A stretch of 45,921 nt of DNA from Alphaproteobacteria bacterium (GCA_020442475.1 JAGRKA010000011.1:1-45921); one strand, 5' to 3'. Shown: positions 17,483 through 27,048, numbered from the stretch's first letter. Numbers and translations are program-made. Notes: a model not told the origin generated them from the sequence alone.

Positions 17483-18691
17483 ATGGCGCGGCGCAGCTTC
17501 TATCTTACTCTTCTTTCTTTTTCGGCGCTGATGGGCGCTACCCTAACCGCTCCCCTGCCCGCCGGAGCTGAAAAAAGCGCTGCACAGCAGCATCGGGACG
17601 TTGAGGTCAATCTGGACGTGCTTGACAATGTCAGGTCATATCGTTCACCGCAAACTCTGCCGCCGCCCCCACAGCCTTCAGCGCCAAATACTACGGGTAC
17701 GCCGTTTTTGACCGCGCCTGATACGAACCCTCAGCCTGCGGCAGCAGAACCCCGTCCGGAGGCCCTTCTTGAGCACCCGGAGACTGTGCCGCCACCGGAT
17801 ATTGCGATTAGCCCGCAACCGGAGCCGCCTGCCCTGTCCTGGTCAGAGCCGGTGCCGAAACCGGCCCGCAAACCTTATATAGGCCGAATGATCGAACAGC
17901 CTAATCCTGATACGCAGATCACTGTTAAGGCTGAGGCTGAGGCTGAGGCTGAGGCTGAGGCTGAGGCCGAGACTGAAACCGACTCTACCCCTGTTCCGAA
18001 CTCGGCCCCAGTTCCTGATCTTCCTCCCGAACAGGAGGCGTTAGTACAAATGCCGGTGGAGGAAGCGTTAACAACACCGCCCCTCCCACCGCGCAGACCC
18101 GCTAAAATCAATGCGCCGGAAAGCTTTGTCCGTGAAGCCCGCCAAAACTATGAAATAGAACAGTTGAAACCGGTGAAACCACTTCCGGTCGAAGAGGAGC
18201 CTCTGGAAATACCGCCCGCACCGATAGAAATTCTGCCTGAAGAAAGCACGACAGACCCGCTAGAGGCCGCTTTAGTTGAGCAGACACCGCGTGACGTGCT
18301 CGCCAGTATTGATCCCGCAGCGCACCTGCCTCCCCCTCCATCTGTGCCGCTTTCCGCTGCAAATAGCAGCGAGCCGGTTTTGCTCGGCTACAAGCCCGGC
18401 GTGACGGTCTTACCGGAAAAAATACAGGCGCTCCTCCATGAGCGGGTTCTCCTGCCCCTGCAAAAATCTGAAGATACGGATCTCCAGATCACAGCCTATG
18501 CCTCCATTGTTGATGACAGGCAAAACAGCGACCGGCGGATTGCATTGGAGCGCGCGTTGGCCGTGCGGGATTTCTTCACAGCCAAAGGTATCCCACAAGA
18601 ACGTCTTCATATCCGGGCGCTTGGTAAAGAAACCGACATCGAGCCGCTCGACCGGGTAGAGATCGTTTTAAGCCCGCCCGCACCTCTCTGA
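17483..18691 (+). CDS. Proline-rich OmpA-like periplasmic/outer-membrane protein
   Basis: 402 residues. A signal peptide (LLSFSALMGATLTAPLPAGA, cleavage near residue 29) is followed by a region of about 270 residues rich in Pro, Glu and Ala, expected to be extended and disordered. The C-terminal OmpA-like peptidoglycan-binding fold (about 300-402) has RRIALERALAVRDFFTAKGI and RLHIRALG, matching the conserved helix and strand around the diaminopimelate-binding site. It has no lipobox, so it is not Pal. A run of Ala-Glu dipeptides (residues about 150-164) is encoded by a hexanucleotide repeat. It could bridge membrane and wall. Polyproline stretches would need EF-P, encoded two genes upstream. 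Confidence 0.8.
   Translation: MARRSFYLTLLSFSALMGATLTAPLPAGAEKSAAQQHRDVEVNLDVLDNVRSYRSPQTLPPPPQPSAPNTTGTPFLTAPDTNPQPAAAEPRPEALLEHPETVPPPDIAISPQPEPPALSWSEPVPKPARKPYIGRMIEQPNPDTQITVKAEAEAEAEAEAEAETETDSTPVPNSAPVPDLPPEQEALVQMPVEEALTTPPLPPRRPAKINAPESFVREARQNYEIEQLKPVKPLPVEEEPLEIPPAPIEILPEESTTDPLEAALVEQTPRDVLASIDPAAHLPPPPSVPLSAANSSEPVLLGYKPGVTVLPEKIQALLHERVLLPLQKSEDTDLQITAYASIVDDRQNSDRRIALERALAVRDFFTAKGIPQERLHIRALGKETDIEPLDRVEIVLSPPAPL
17929..17970 (+). repeat. Hexanucleotide tandem repeat GGCTGA inside the OmpA-like gene
   Basis: Six perfect GGCTGA units (17929-17964) and a seventh, degenerate GGCCGA encode an Ala-Glu run. The unit is 6 bp, so gain or loss of units keeps the frame and only changes linker length. 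Confidence 0.9.
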
Positions 18692-18740
18692 GCTATAAGA
18701 GCGCCCGTGTGGATAAAAGCATCCTTTTTACGCTGAATCC

Positions 18741-18769
18741 TTGACAAACCCGCGCAGAGCGTGGATTTT
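18741..18769 (+). promoter_or_regulatory. Candidate promoter of dsbA-like/smc
   Basis: TTGACA (18741-18746) is followed after 17 bp by a poor -10 GATTTT (18764-18769), in the 124-bp gap before the dsbA-like gene. Only the -35 is strong. Confidence 0.35.
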
Positions 18770-18815
18770 AGCCCCAAAGCCCTTTAACAGAACTGTAACA
18801 GAGGTACGTCAAGAG

Positions 18816-19604
18816 ATGACCGACCGCAAGAAATCGCCTATTCCCTATTTTATTGCTGCACTCCTGATTTTTCTTGCCGTAGCGTTAGGTGCTGCTTTTA
18901 TGAAAGCAGCCGAGGAAAAAGCCGCTAATCCGGGTGATATCTCGGCACAAGTGGCGGCGCATGCGGACAAGACTCTCAAAGAGCAGGAAACAGCAGAAGA
19001 GGCTGAGCAAGCTGCAGAATCGGCTGCCGCTCTCATTGATACGAAGGCAGCCCTGTCCAACCGGATTCTTGGCAATCCGAATGCGCCTATCAAAGTCAGC
19101 GAGCATAGCTCTCTGACCTGTCCGCATTGTGCTCATTTTCACAAGGAAACGTTCAAACCTTTCAAGGAAGCCTATATCGATACGGGTAAAGCCTATCTGG
19201 TGTTTTCCGATTTTCCGCTAAACGGCCCGGCCTTGCATGCGAGCATGATTGCCCGCTGCCTGCCGCATGAACGCTATTTCGACTTTGTTCAGATGCTCTT
19301 TGAAAAACAGAGCGAATGGGCTTTTGATAAAAGTTACATGGATAAGCTCAAAACCTACGCCGCGCCTTACGGTCTGGATGGCGATATGTTCGACGCCTGT
19401 ATAAACGATACGAATTTGCGCGACGGTATCCTCGGGCGCATGAAGGCTTCCCAGACACAGTGGGAGATCGCCTCTACACCCAGCTTCGTTGTAAACAACA
19501 AAACGACGATCAGCGGCGCGCTATCTTTTGACGAATTCGACAAGCGCGTACAGGAAGCGCTTGCGGATAATTCGGAAACCGAGAGCGGAAAGGCCCCTGA
19601 ATAG
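18816..19604 (+). CDS. DsbA-family thiol:disulfide oxidoreductase, membrane anchored
   Basis: 262 residues. The N-terminal signal anchor is PIPYFIAALLIFLAVALGAAF (about 9-29). An Ala/Glu-rich coiled linker (30-80) follows, then a thioredoxin-like DsbA domain. The active site is Cys102-Pro-His-Cys105, the same CPHC as E. coli DsbA, with a cis-proline loop STPSFVVNN near the C-terminus. It would introduce or exchange disulfides in the periplasm. The ATG at 18816 directly precedes the anchor; a TTG at 18741 is part of a -35 box. It ends 6 bp before smc, as in many Alphaproteobacteria. Confidence 0.92.
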   Translation: MTDRKKSPIPYFIAALLIFLAVALGAAFMKAAEEKAANPGDISAQVAAHADKTLKEQETAEEAEQAAESAAALIDTKAALSNRILGNPNAPIKVSEHSSLTCPHCAHFHKETFKPFKEAYIDTGKAYLVFSDFPLNGPALHASMIARCLPHERYFDFVQMLFEKQSEWAFDKSYMDKLKTYAAPYGLDGDMFDACINDTNLRDGILGRMKASQTQWEIASTPSFVVNNKTTISGALSFDEFDKRVQEALADNSETESGKAPE

Positions 19605-19610
19605 CGCATC

Positions 19611-22600
19611 ATGGTCCAGTTCACCCGCCTGCGTATTAACGGTTTTAAATCCTTCGTGGACCGTACCGAGCTGGATATCGGCTCGGGGCTTAACGGCGTG
19701 GTCGGACCGAACGGGTGCGGAAAATCCAACCTTGTCGAAGCTCTGCGCTGGGTCATGGGCGAAAGCTCGGCCAAGCGCATGCGCGGCGACGGGATGGAGG
19801 ACGTGATCTTTAACGGCACGTCCAAACGCTCCGCCCGCAACCTTGCGGAAGTAGCGCTGCTTCTGGACAATTCCGCGCGCAAAGCGCCCTCGGCCTATAA
19901 TGGCGGAGACGAAATCGAAATCGTCCGACGGATCGAACGGGATCGCGGCTCCAGCTACAAAATTAACGGCAAAACCGTTCGCGCCCGCGACGTACAGATG
20001 CTCTTTGCCGACACGGTCACAGGCGCAAACTCTCCCGCGCTCGTCTCGCAAGGGCGCGTAACCCAGATTATCAACGCCAAACCGTTCGACCGCCGCCTGA
20101 TCCTTGAGGATTCAGCGGGGATTTCCGGCCTGTATGCGCGCCGACATGAGGCCGAACTCCGCCTGAAGGCTGCGGATGCTAACCTTGTCCGGGTTGAGGA
20201 CATACTAGGCAGCATGGAATCGCGCCTCTCCAGTCTCAAACGGCAAGCGCGGCAGGCCAGCCGCTACCGGAACCTCAATACGCAGATCCGGCAGTTTGAA
20301 ATCCTGATCGCTTGCATGGAATGGGAAGCTTTGCAGACCCGGATTAAAGAGACTAAAGCAGCCTTCGAGGCAGCGGAAAGCCTTGTTGCCGAGCATATGG
20401 CAACCGTTACGCAACTGACCAAGACGCAGACCACACAGGCCGAAGACCTCCCCACTTTACGTAAGAAAGAAGCCGAGGCTGCTGCAACCCTGCAAACAAG
20501 GAAGATTGAACTGCAACGGCTTGAAGACGAGGCCGGGCGAATCGCACGGGATATCAAGGAAATTGAAGACCAGCTCTCGCAGATTGCCGCCGACCGTACA
20601 CACGAGACGTTAAGCCTTGAAGAAAGTGCGGGCCTTTTGGAGCGCCTGGGTGAAGAGCACGCGAAGATACAGGCCGAACAGGACGGTGCCGAGGAGAGCT
20701 TTGACGCAAAAGATGTGGCAAAAACCGAGCTGGAAGACAAGGTGGCTCTGCTGGAGGAGCGTTACAACGCCTTGATGCAAAGTGCTGCCGAGCGCAAGGC
20801 GCAGCGAGAGTCTGCTGAAAAACGCCTAAAATCGAACCTTGAGCGTATGGATTCAGTTAAGGCTCGGAAAGACAAGGCTAAGAATTCGCTTAAAGCCTTA
20901 CGCGAAAGCGCCGAATCGCTGGAAAGCTTGAAAACGCTGAACGCCGAGGCACAAACGCTAACAGAGCGGGCAGAAACGCTGCGCCAAGCGCTCGACTCAT
21001 CAGAAAGCGCGATTATACAAGCCGGGGAAAGTGTTGATTCGGCAAAAGATGTGCTCGCAGCCCTTGAGGTTAAAAAATCTGAATTTGATACTGAAATCAA
21101 TATATTAAAATCTTTTCTTGAAGATATATCTCAAGAAAAAAATAAGCCTGTTCTGGAGCAGATCGTTACGGATGAGGGGTTTGAAAAGGCGCTTTCCCGT
21201 GCGCTGGGAGACGCTCTGACGGCCTCTTTGGAACAGGACGCTCTCTCTTTCTGGAGCGAGACCAGCCACACGGCAGATACACTCCCGGCCCTACCCAAGG
21301 GCGCAACAGCGCTTCTACCCTACGTTAAGGCCCCTGCATGCCTTCAAAACGCGCTCAGCCAGATCGGCGTTGTCGAAAGTGAGGCAGACGGTGAAAAGCT
21401 CCGCAGCACACTTCTTCCCGGCCAGTGCCTTGTTTCAAAAGAAGGCACGTGCTGGCGCTGGGATGGGCTGACTGTCCGTGCGGCGGCGCGTGATCCGCAT
21501 AGCCAGCGCCTTGAACAACAACGCCAACTCAAGGCCCTGCTCAAAAAAGCGCCGGATATCGAATCGGAACTTGTACAGGCGCGGGCAGCACTGGACAAAG
21601 CGCTTGAGACGCAGGAACAGGCGCGCGCCGCACGCCGGGACGTGCAGGACTCGCTCAAAGAAACGGACCGGACATTGGCGGAAAAGCGCCGCCTCTATGA
21701 ATCAAAGCGGGAAGAACAGGCTCGCCTTGAAAGCGAAACCGCCCGGCTGGAGCAAAATATCGCGCTGGCCACCGAGGATATTACGGAGCTTGAAACCATT
21801 CTGGCAGAAGACCGGCGCACTCTGGAAGCCTGCACGCAGGACTCGGCGCAGGATAAAGAAGAGGAATTAGAGCAGATTCGCGAAACGCTCTCCGAAGCCC
21901 GCGAATCACACAGGGCCGCCGTACGGGCCTTCGATATGCATGTTCAGCAGCAAAATACGCGCAAGGCTCGCCTGCACGCGATTGCAGATGAGCGTGTCAG
22001 CCTTCAGAACCGTTCGATCCGCGCCCGGAACCATCTTGAAAATCTGACAGAACGGGAAACGGGGCTTTCTGAAAAGCTTTCTTCATTACGCAAGCGCCCG
22101 GGAAGCTTTGATAAAGATCGCGCCGCCCTGCTGGATGCGATTTCTACACTGGAAGCGCAGCGCAATGAGGACGCTGAGAAATTGGCCGCCTGCGAACAGG
22201 AGGTTGGCGAAACAGGCCGCGCCTTACGGGAAGCGGAAAATATCATGGGTGAAGCGCGCGAGGCACGGGCGCGGGCGCAAGCAACCTATGCGACGCTCCA
22301 GGAACAGCGGGAAGCCTTAAGAAACTCGATTTTTGAAAAATTCGAAATGGAGCCTTCCGCACTGCCTGAACATGCCGCGCTTGATATGCGCAAGGATCTT
22401 GGCGATATGGACAGCTTGCGCCGTAAGAAAGACGAGTTGACCCGGGAGCGCGAGGCGATGGGTCCGGTCAACTTACGAGCGGATGATGAAGCCCAGACGC
22501 TTGAGAAGGAGGCTTCAACCCTGATCCATGAGCGTACGGATTTGTTACAGGCGATTGAAGAGCTGCGCGGTGCGATCCAGACGATCAACAAGGAAGCACG

Positions 22601-23096
22601 GGAGCGCCTTTTGGCCGCCTTCGACCATGTAAACGCGCACTTCCAAAGCCTCTTCATCCGGCTGTTTGGCGGCGGGCAGGCGCATTTGGCCTTAATCGAT
22701 TCACCCGATTCGAAAGACCCGCTGGGTGCCGGGCTTGAGATTTTTGCGCAGCCACCGGGTAAAAGCCTTCAATCTCTCTCCTTGCTCTCCGGCGGTGAGC
22801 AAACTCTGGCCTCAATCGCCCTGATTTTTGCGATGTTTTTGACAAATCCTTCCCCGATCTGCGTCCTTGATGAGATTGATGCGCCGCTGGATGATGCCAA
22901 CGTGGATCGCGTCTGCGATCTGCTGGAGGAAATCGCCGAGCGGGGAGAAACGCGCTTTCTGGTCATTTCTCACCACCGTTTGACCATGGCGCGGATGGAC
23001 CGGCTCTATGGGGTAACCATGGCCGAGCGCGGCGTTTCGCAGCTCGTTTCTGTGGATCTCCAAAAGAGCTTCGAATTTTTAGAGGAGGCAGCCTGA
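19611..23096 (+). CDS. smc: Chromosome segregation protein SMC
   Basis: 1161 residues. An ATPase that, with ScpA/ScpB, compacts and segregates the chromosome. Walker A is GPNGCGKSN (32-40), with a Q-loop near LRWVMGE. A first coiled coil spans about 170-500. The hinge is about 500-620. The returning coil spans about 640-980. The C-terminal head has signature LLSGGEQTLAS and Walker B PICVLDEIDAPLDD. A short A/T-rich stretch (about 21076-21145) precedes the hinge. It lies 6 bp after the dsbA-like gene and 7 bp before atpI. ScpA/ScpB are not in the window. Confidence 0.97.
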   Translation: MVQFTRLRINGFKSFVDRTELDIGSGLNGVVGPNGCGKSNLVEALRWVMGESSAKRMRGDGMEDVIFNGTSKRSARNLAEVALLLDNSARKAPSAYNGGDEIEIVRRIERDRGSSYKINGKTVRARDVQMLFADTVTGANSPALVSQGRVTQIINAKPFDRRLILEDSAGISGLYARRHEAELRLKAADANLVRVEDILGSMESRLSSLKRQARQASRYRNLNTQIRQFEILIACMEWEALQTRIKETKAAFEAAESLVAEHMATVTQLTKTQTTQAEDLPTLRKKEAEAAATLQTRKIELQRLEDEAGRIARDIKEIEDQLSQIAADRTHETLSLEESAGLLERLGEEHAKIQAEQDGAEESFDAKDVAKTELEDKVALLEERYNALMQSAAERKAQRESAEKRLKSNLERMDSVKARKDKAKNSLKALRESAESLESLKTLNAEAQTLTERAETLRQALDSSESAIIQAGESVDSAKDVLAALEVKKSEFDTEINILKSFLEDISQEKNKPVLEQIVTDEGFEKALSRALGDALTASLEQDALSFWSETSHTADTLPALPKGATALLPYVKAPACLQNALSQIGVVESEADGEKLRSTLLPGQCLVSKEGTCWRWDGLTVRAAARDPHSQRLEQQRQLKALLKKAPDIESELVQARAALDKALETQEQARAARRDVQDSLKETDRTLAEKRRLYESKREEQARLESETARLEQNIALATEDITELETILAEDRRTLEACTQDSAQDKEEELEQIRETLSEARESHRAAVRAFDMHVQQQNTRKARLHAIADERVSLQNRSIRARNHLENLTERETGLSEKLSSLRKRPGSFDKDRAALLDAISTLEAQRNEDAEKLAACEQEVGETGRALREAENIMGEAREARARAQATYATLQEQREALRNSIFEKFEMEPSALPEHAALDMRKDLGDMDSLRRKKDELTREREAMGPVNLRADDEAQTLEKEASTLIHERTDLLQAIEELRGAIQTINKEARERLLAAFDHVNAHFQSLFIRLFGGGQAHLALIDSPDSKDPLGAGLEIFAQPPGKSLQSLSLLSGGEQTLASIALIFAMFLTNPSPICVLDEIDAPLDDANVDRVCDLLEEIAERGETRFLVISHHRLTMARMDRLYGVTMAERGVSQLVSVDLQKSFEFLEEAA

Positions 23097-23103
23097 GGCA
23101 AGC

Positions 23104-23442
23104 ATGGCAGACGATCTTGATACGCTCGAAGACAAAATCAAGCAGGCCCGCGGGCCTGAAGATTCTGATAATGCCGCGGTGAATCCACTTCAGGCCGGTA
23201 TGGAGTTCACAGCCCCGATTATCGGCGGAATCATTATCGGCTATTTCCTTGATGGCTGGCTGGACACAAAGCCGGTCTTTATTATCTCTTTGTTTTTATT
23301 GGGAGTTGCAGCCGGTTTCGTCAATATTTACAAAGCTTCCCAAAATATTGGCGGGACAGTTGGATTTTCGGAGTTGCATCAGAGGGAAAAAGACGCTAAA
23401 ACCTCGCAAAACGAAAAACCGGAGCAGGAAAAAGAGAACTGA
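23104..23442 (+). CDS. atpI: ATP synthase protein I (AtpI)
   Basis: 112 residues. A small inner-membrane protein that assists c-ring assembly or Mg2+ uptake for the ATP synthase. Two helices are visible: FTAPIIGGIIIGYFLDGWL (about 36-54) and FIISLFLLGVAAGFVNIY (about 59-76), with charged ends. It has the alphaproteobacterial AtpI form and the usual first place in the F0 operon. Its stop overlaps the atpB start (TGATG). Confidence 0.92.
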   Translation: MADDLDTLEDKIKQARGPEDSDNAAVNPLQAGMEFTAPIIGGIIIGYFLDGWLDTKPVFIISLFLLGVAAGFVNIYKASQNIGGTVGFSELHQREKDAKTSQNEKPEQEKEN

Positions 23443-24188
23443 TGGCCAGCCCTATTCACCAGTTTGTGATCGAACCGATCGTTCCCATCGAAATCGCGGG
23501 GTATGACCTTTCATTTACGAATTCCTCGCTGTGGATGGCGATTGCCTCCGGCCTTTCGATCCTGCTGCTAACGATCGCAATGAGTCAAAAAACGATCGTA
23601 CCGAGCCGTATGCAGCTTTGCGCAGAAATCATCTACCAATTCGTTGCCAATATGATTCGTGAAAATATCGGGCCGAAGGGCCGTGAATATTTTCCGCTGG
23701 TTTTTACCATCTTCATGGTTGTTCTGATGGGAAATATGCTGGGGATGATTCCCTACTCCTTTACCTATACGAGCCATATCATCGTTACGGGCGTTCTGGC
23801 GCTCATGATTTTCCTTCTGGTGATCGTCATTGGGATCGCGCGTCATGGACTTCATTTTTTCAGCCTGTTCGTACCGCCGGGTGTGCCCGCACCGATGCTG
23901 CTCATTCTGGTGCCGATCGAATTGCTCTCCTTCCTCGTGCGCCCGATTACGCTTTCCGTCCGGTTATTTGCCAATATGATGGCCGGCCATATCGTACTGA
24001 AAGTCTTTGCCGGTTTTAGCGTTGGCTTACTCAGCCTTGGCGTAGGCGGCTTTTTTGCCGGGCTTGTGCCTGCAGCCTTTAACGTTGCACTGATTTCGCT
24101 GGAATTCCTGATTGCGTTCCTGCAAGCCTACGTGTTTACGCTGCTGACCTGCATTTATCTTAAAGATACGATTGAAATCGCTCACTGA
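23442..24188 (+). CDS. atpB: ATP synthase F0 subunit a
   Basis: 248 residues, with five to six membrane helices. It forms the proton half-channels against the c ring. The essential arginine is Arg174 in LSVRLFANMMAGH, the most conserved stretch of the family, and GNMLGMIPYSF (about 97-107) is also typical. It overlaps atpI by 1 bp and is followed by an 86-bp gap before atpE, the longest spacing in this operon. Confidence 0.97.
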   Translation: MASPIHQFVIEPIVPIEIAGYDLSFTNSSLWMAIASGLSILLLTIAMSQKTIVPSRMQLCAEIIYQFVANMIRENIGPKGREYFPLVFTIFMVVLMGNMLGMIPYSFTYTSHIIVTGVLALMIFLLVIVIGIARHGLHFFSLFVPPGVPAPMLLILVPIELLSFLVRPITLSVRLFANMMAGHIVLKVFAGFSVGLLSLGVGGFFAGLVPAAFNVALISLEFLIAFLQAYVFTLLTCIYLKDTIEIAH

Positions 24189-24274
24189 TTGTGTAGGATC
24201 ACGCGCAGGATTTAACCTAAACGGATACCAAATACTTAACTGAAGTTTCCAACTGCAAAGAAAGGGATAACAAC

Positions 24275-24499
24275 ATGGAAATTGAAGCTGCAAAACTGAT
24301 CGGAGCCGCACTTGCTCTTATTCCGATTGCCGGTGTCGGCGTCGGGCTGGGCCTGATTTTCTCCTCCTATAACCAGGCCGTAGGCCGTAACCCGGGCGCA
24401 GCGGCTCTTCTGGAGAAAAAATTCCTCCTGACCTTTGCCCTGACGGAAGCGCTCGCGATTTTCGCGCTCGTTATTTCCTTCATGATCATGTTCAGCTAA
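24275..24499 (+). CDS. atpE: ATP synthase F0 subunit c
   Basis: 74 residues, forming a two-helix hairpin of the rotor ring. The glycine-rich helix 1 (GVGVGLGLIF) packs the ring. The loop SYNQAVGRNP contacts F1. The proton-carrying residue is Glu58 in LTEALAIFAL. A Glu with no sodium-binding pattern indicates a proton-driven enzyme. AAAGGG lies about 8 nt before the ATG, a better site than those of the neighbours, in line with the high copy number of subunit c. Confidence 0.98.
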   Translation: MEIEAAKLIGAALALIPIAGVGVGLGLIFSSYNQAVGRNPGAAALLEKKFLLTFALTEALAIFALVISFMIMFS

Positions 24500-24516
24500 G
24501 CGCGGAACCTGACTAT

Positions 24517-25185
24517 ATGAAACATCTGATCGCGACCATATGGGGCTTTGTTCTGCTCGGCTCGACGCAAGTCTGGGCTGAAGCGGTTCAGCATGAAGCT
24601 ATTGTCGAACCGGACGGCACGATTGTCGTGCAGGAAGCGGCAACTCATGGAGCAGATGCGCATCATGCCGCGGCGAGCGAAGGCTTGCCGCAGTTTGATC
24701 CGACATCTTTCCCCAGCCAGATTTTCTGGCTTATGGTCGCGTTCAGCATTCTCTATATTTTCTTCTCGCGCAAAACGCTGCCGGACATTTCCGCTGTAAT
24801 CGAAAACCGGCAAAATCATATCCAGAGTGATCTGGATAAGGCCGAAGAGCTCAGGAGAGAAGCTGAAGCCGTTCATGCCGCCTATGATGACATGCTTCAG
24901 GATGCGCGTGATCAGGCGGCTGTCGCCTTTACGGAAACGGATCAGGCGATCAAAGAGAAGACTGCCGAGCGCTATAGCGTGTTTTACGAACACTCTGCAA
25001 AAGAGATCAAGGCCATGGAAAAATCCATTGAAAAAGCCAAAGCGGCAGCGATGGATGATATGAACGCTTTGGCTGCGGAAATTGCTTCTCAGGCCGCTGA
25101 AAAAATTATCGGCGTGCAAACGGATATTAAACAGGCAAAAACGGTTGTAGAATCGCTCCAGAGCAAACAAGCCAAGGCGGCTTAA
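24517..25185 (+). CDS. atpF': ATP synthase F0 subunit b'
   Basis: 222 residues. It is one half of the b/b' peripheral stalk that replaces the b2 dimer in Alphaproteobacteria and cyanobacteria. The N-terminal extension starts with a signal-like stretch (LIATIWGFVLLGSTQVWA) and a His/Ala-rich segment. The membrane anchor is FPSQIFWLMVAFSILYIFF (about 65-83). The long polar coiled coil (about 90-215) has the usual heptads. It lies between atpE (17 bp) and atpF (36 bp). Confidence 0.93.
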   Translation: MKHLIATIWGFVLLGSTQVWAEAVQHEAIVEPDGTIVVQEAATHGADAHHAAASEGLPQFDPTSFPSQIFWLMVAFSILYIFFSRKTLPDISAVIENRQNHIQSDLDKAEELRREAEAVHAAYDDMLQDARDQAAVAFTETDQAIKEKTAERYSVFYEHSAKEIKAMEKSIEKAKAAAMDDMNALAAEIASQAAEKIIGVQTDIKQAKTVVESLQSKQAKAA

Positions 25186-25221
25186 CGCGGCGCGCAATAG
25201 AAACCGGGGACAGGAACCAGA

Positions 25222-25713
25222 ATGACTGAGCTTTTGCATGATTCACATATATGGCTACTAGCCTCTTTCGGCGTTTTTCTGGCAATTGCATGGAAAGTCG
25301 GGAAACCTGCAGTTTTACAGCAGCTTGACACCCGTATTGCCGCGATCCGCGATGAAATCTCACGAGCGGAAAATCTGCGCGTCGAAGCGCAGGAGCTTCT
25401 GGCCCAATATCAGCGCAAGCACCGTGACGCCCTTCAGGAATCCGAACGCATTATTGCGACGGCCCGTCAGCATGCGCAGGAAATTCGGACCAAGGCAGAG
25501 GCTGATCTTGAAGAAACGATGACCCGCCGTGAAGCACAGCTCTCCGAGCGGCTTAAGCGTATGGAACAAAACGCAATTGACGATATTCAGGCCTACGCCG
25601 CCGATCTGGCGATTAAGGCCACGGGCGAAATTATAGCGGGAAAACTGGATAAAAAGGCCAATGAAAAGCTCGTTGATCAAGCGATCAAGGATATCGGCGC
25701 TAACATCCATTAA
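25222..25713 (+). CDS. atpF: ATP synthase F0 subunit b
   Basis: 163 residues. The N-terminal membrane helix (IWLLASFGVFLAIAWKVG, about 9-26) is followed by a coiled coil with LDTRIAAIRDEISRAENLR, the classic start of the b-subunit dimerisation region. It pairs with b' to hold the F1 head. It is the last gene of the F0 operon; the F1 genes must be elsewhere, as is usual in this class. Confidence 0.96.
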   Translation: MTELLHDSHIWLLASFGVFLAIAWKVGKPAVLQQLDTRIAAIRDEISRAENLRVEAQELLAQYQRKHRDALQESERIIATARQHAQEIRTKAEADLEETMTRREAQLSERLKRMEQNAIDDIQAYAADLAIKATGEIIAGKLDKKANEKLVDQAIKDIGANIH

Positions 25714-25725
25714 GTGAATTTTTCA

Positions 25726-27006
25726 ATGATACAGCATGCCCCTGCCCCGCTTTCTCCCGATACGCTCCTCCAAGAGCTGGGCCGGGCGGCGCGGAAAGCC
25801 TCATATGCCCTGGCGCAGGCACCGGAATCCCAGATCGACGCGGCCCTTTCATCCATAGCAGAAAAACTCCGTACACAGACCTCCCTTATTCTGGATTCTA
25901 ATGCAAGAGACACGGCCCAAGCCCGCGAACGAGGCCTGAGCGATGCGCTGATCGATCGGCTGGCGCTCGATAAAGCCCGCATAGAGGGCATCGCGGTCGG
26001 TGTCGAGTCCGTACGTAGTCTCCCCTCTCCTGTCGGGCGCGTCCTGTGGAATAATCAAAGACCGAATGGTCTGAACATAGAGCGTGTCTCCGTGCCGATC
26101 GGTGTTTTGGGGATGATTTATGAATCCCGCCCTAACGTGACGGTGGATGCCTCCGCCCTGTGCCTGAAATCCCGCAATGCCGTTATTTTACGGGGCGGCT
26201 CGGAGAGCTTTCACTCTTCCATGGCCTTGCATGGTCTAATACAGGATGCGCTGGAAGAGGCGGGCCTGCCCCGTGCCGCCGTCTCGATGATCCCTGTGGC
26301 AGATCGCGAAGCTGTCGGGGCTATGCTGGCCGCGCATGAGTGGATCGACGTGCTTATCCCGCGCGGCGGGCGGAGCCTGATCGAACGGGTTATGAACGAG
26401 GCCCGCATGCCGGTTTTCGGGCATCTGGAGGGTATCTGCCATATTTACGTCGATAAGGCCGTTAATCCGGAGATCGCCCGAACGGTGCCGCTCAACGCTA
26501 AGATGCGCCGCCCCGGTATTTGCGGTGCGATGGAAACACTTCTGCTGGACCGTTCATTGGATCAGGAATTAGCAAAGGATATTCTCTCCGGCCTTCTTGA
26601 TGCAGGCTGCGAGATCGTCGGTGATGAGGCTGCGCAAGCGCTGGATTCCCGGATCGGCGCGGCCTCGGTGCAAAGCTGGACAACCGAATATTTGGCTCCA
26701 AAGTTGAATTGCGCCCTTGTGGACGGAGTCGAGGCTGCGGTGAATCATATCAATACGTACGGCTCACATCATACGGACAGCATCCTCACGGAAAATCCGG
26801 AATCAGCGCGCTATTTCCTTTCAAATGTCGATAGCGGAATCGTGATGCATAATAGCTCGACCCAGTTTGCGGATGGCGGAGAATTCGGTATGGGCGCGGA
26901 AATCGGAATCGCGACCGGCAAGATGCATGCGCGCGGCCCCGTCGGGCTGGAGCAGCTTTGCACTTACAAATATCTCGTCCATGGCAGCGGGCAAACCCGC
27001 CCCTAA
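25726..27006 (+). CDS. proA: Gamma-glutamyl phosphate reductase
   Basis: 426 residues. The second step of proline synthesis: NADPH-dependent reduction of glutamyl-5-phosphate to the semialdehyde. It has an aldehyde-dehydrogenase fold. The nucleotide region includes VPIGVLGMIYESRPNV. The catalytic Cys266 lies in KMRRPGICGAMETLL. The C-terminal ends GEFGMGAEIGIATGKMHARGPVGLE are conserved. Two starts fit: GTG 25714, directly after the atpF stop, and ATG 25726; neither has a good ribosome site. It begins the conserved proA-nadD-rsfS-rlmH cluster. The usual upstream partner proB is not here; the F0 operon lies upstream instead. Confidence 0.96.
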   Translation: MIQHAPAPLSPDTLLQELGRAARKASYALAQAPESQIDAALSSIAEKLRTQTSLILDSNARDTAQARERGLSDALIDRLALDKARIEGIAVGVESVRSLPSPVGRVLWNNQRPNGLNIERVSVPIGVLGMIYESRPNVTVDASALCLKSRNAVILRGGSESFHSSMALHGLIQDALEEAGLPRAAVSMIPVADREAVGAMLAAHEWIDVLIPRGGRSLIERVMNEARMPVFGHLEGICHIYVDKAVNPEIARTVPLNAKMRRPGICGAMETLLLDRSLDQELAKDILSGLLDAGCEIVGDEAAQALDSRIGAASVQSWTTEYLAPKLNCALVDGVEAAVNHINTYGSHHTDSILTENPESARYFLSNVDSGIVMHNSSTQFADGGEFGMGAEIGIATGKMHARGPVGLEQLCTYKYLVHGSGQTRP

Positions 27007-27048
27007 CGTGCTTTGCGCGGCTCTTCCCCCTCGGAGGGTTTTTTGCCT

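Noticed and set aside
18741..18815. TTG start adding 25 residues to the DsbA-like protein
   Set aside because: The TTG is part of a TTGACA -35 box, and the extension would place 33 residues before the membrane anchor with no family counterpart.
19521..20051. Minus-strand frames opposite the 5' end of smc
   Set aside because: They overlap the SMC Walker A region on the sense strand and have no recognisable content.
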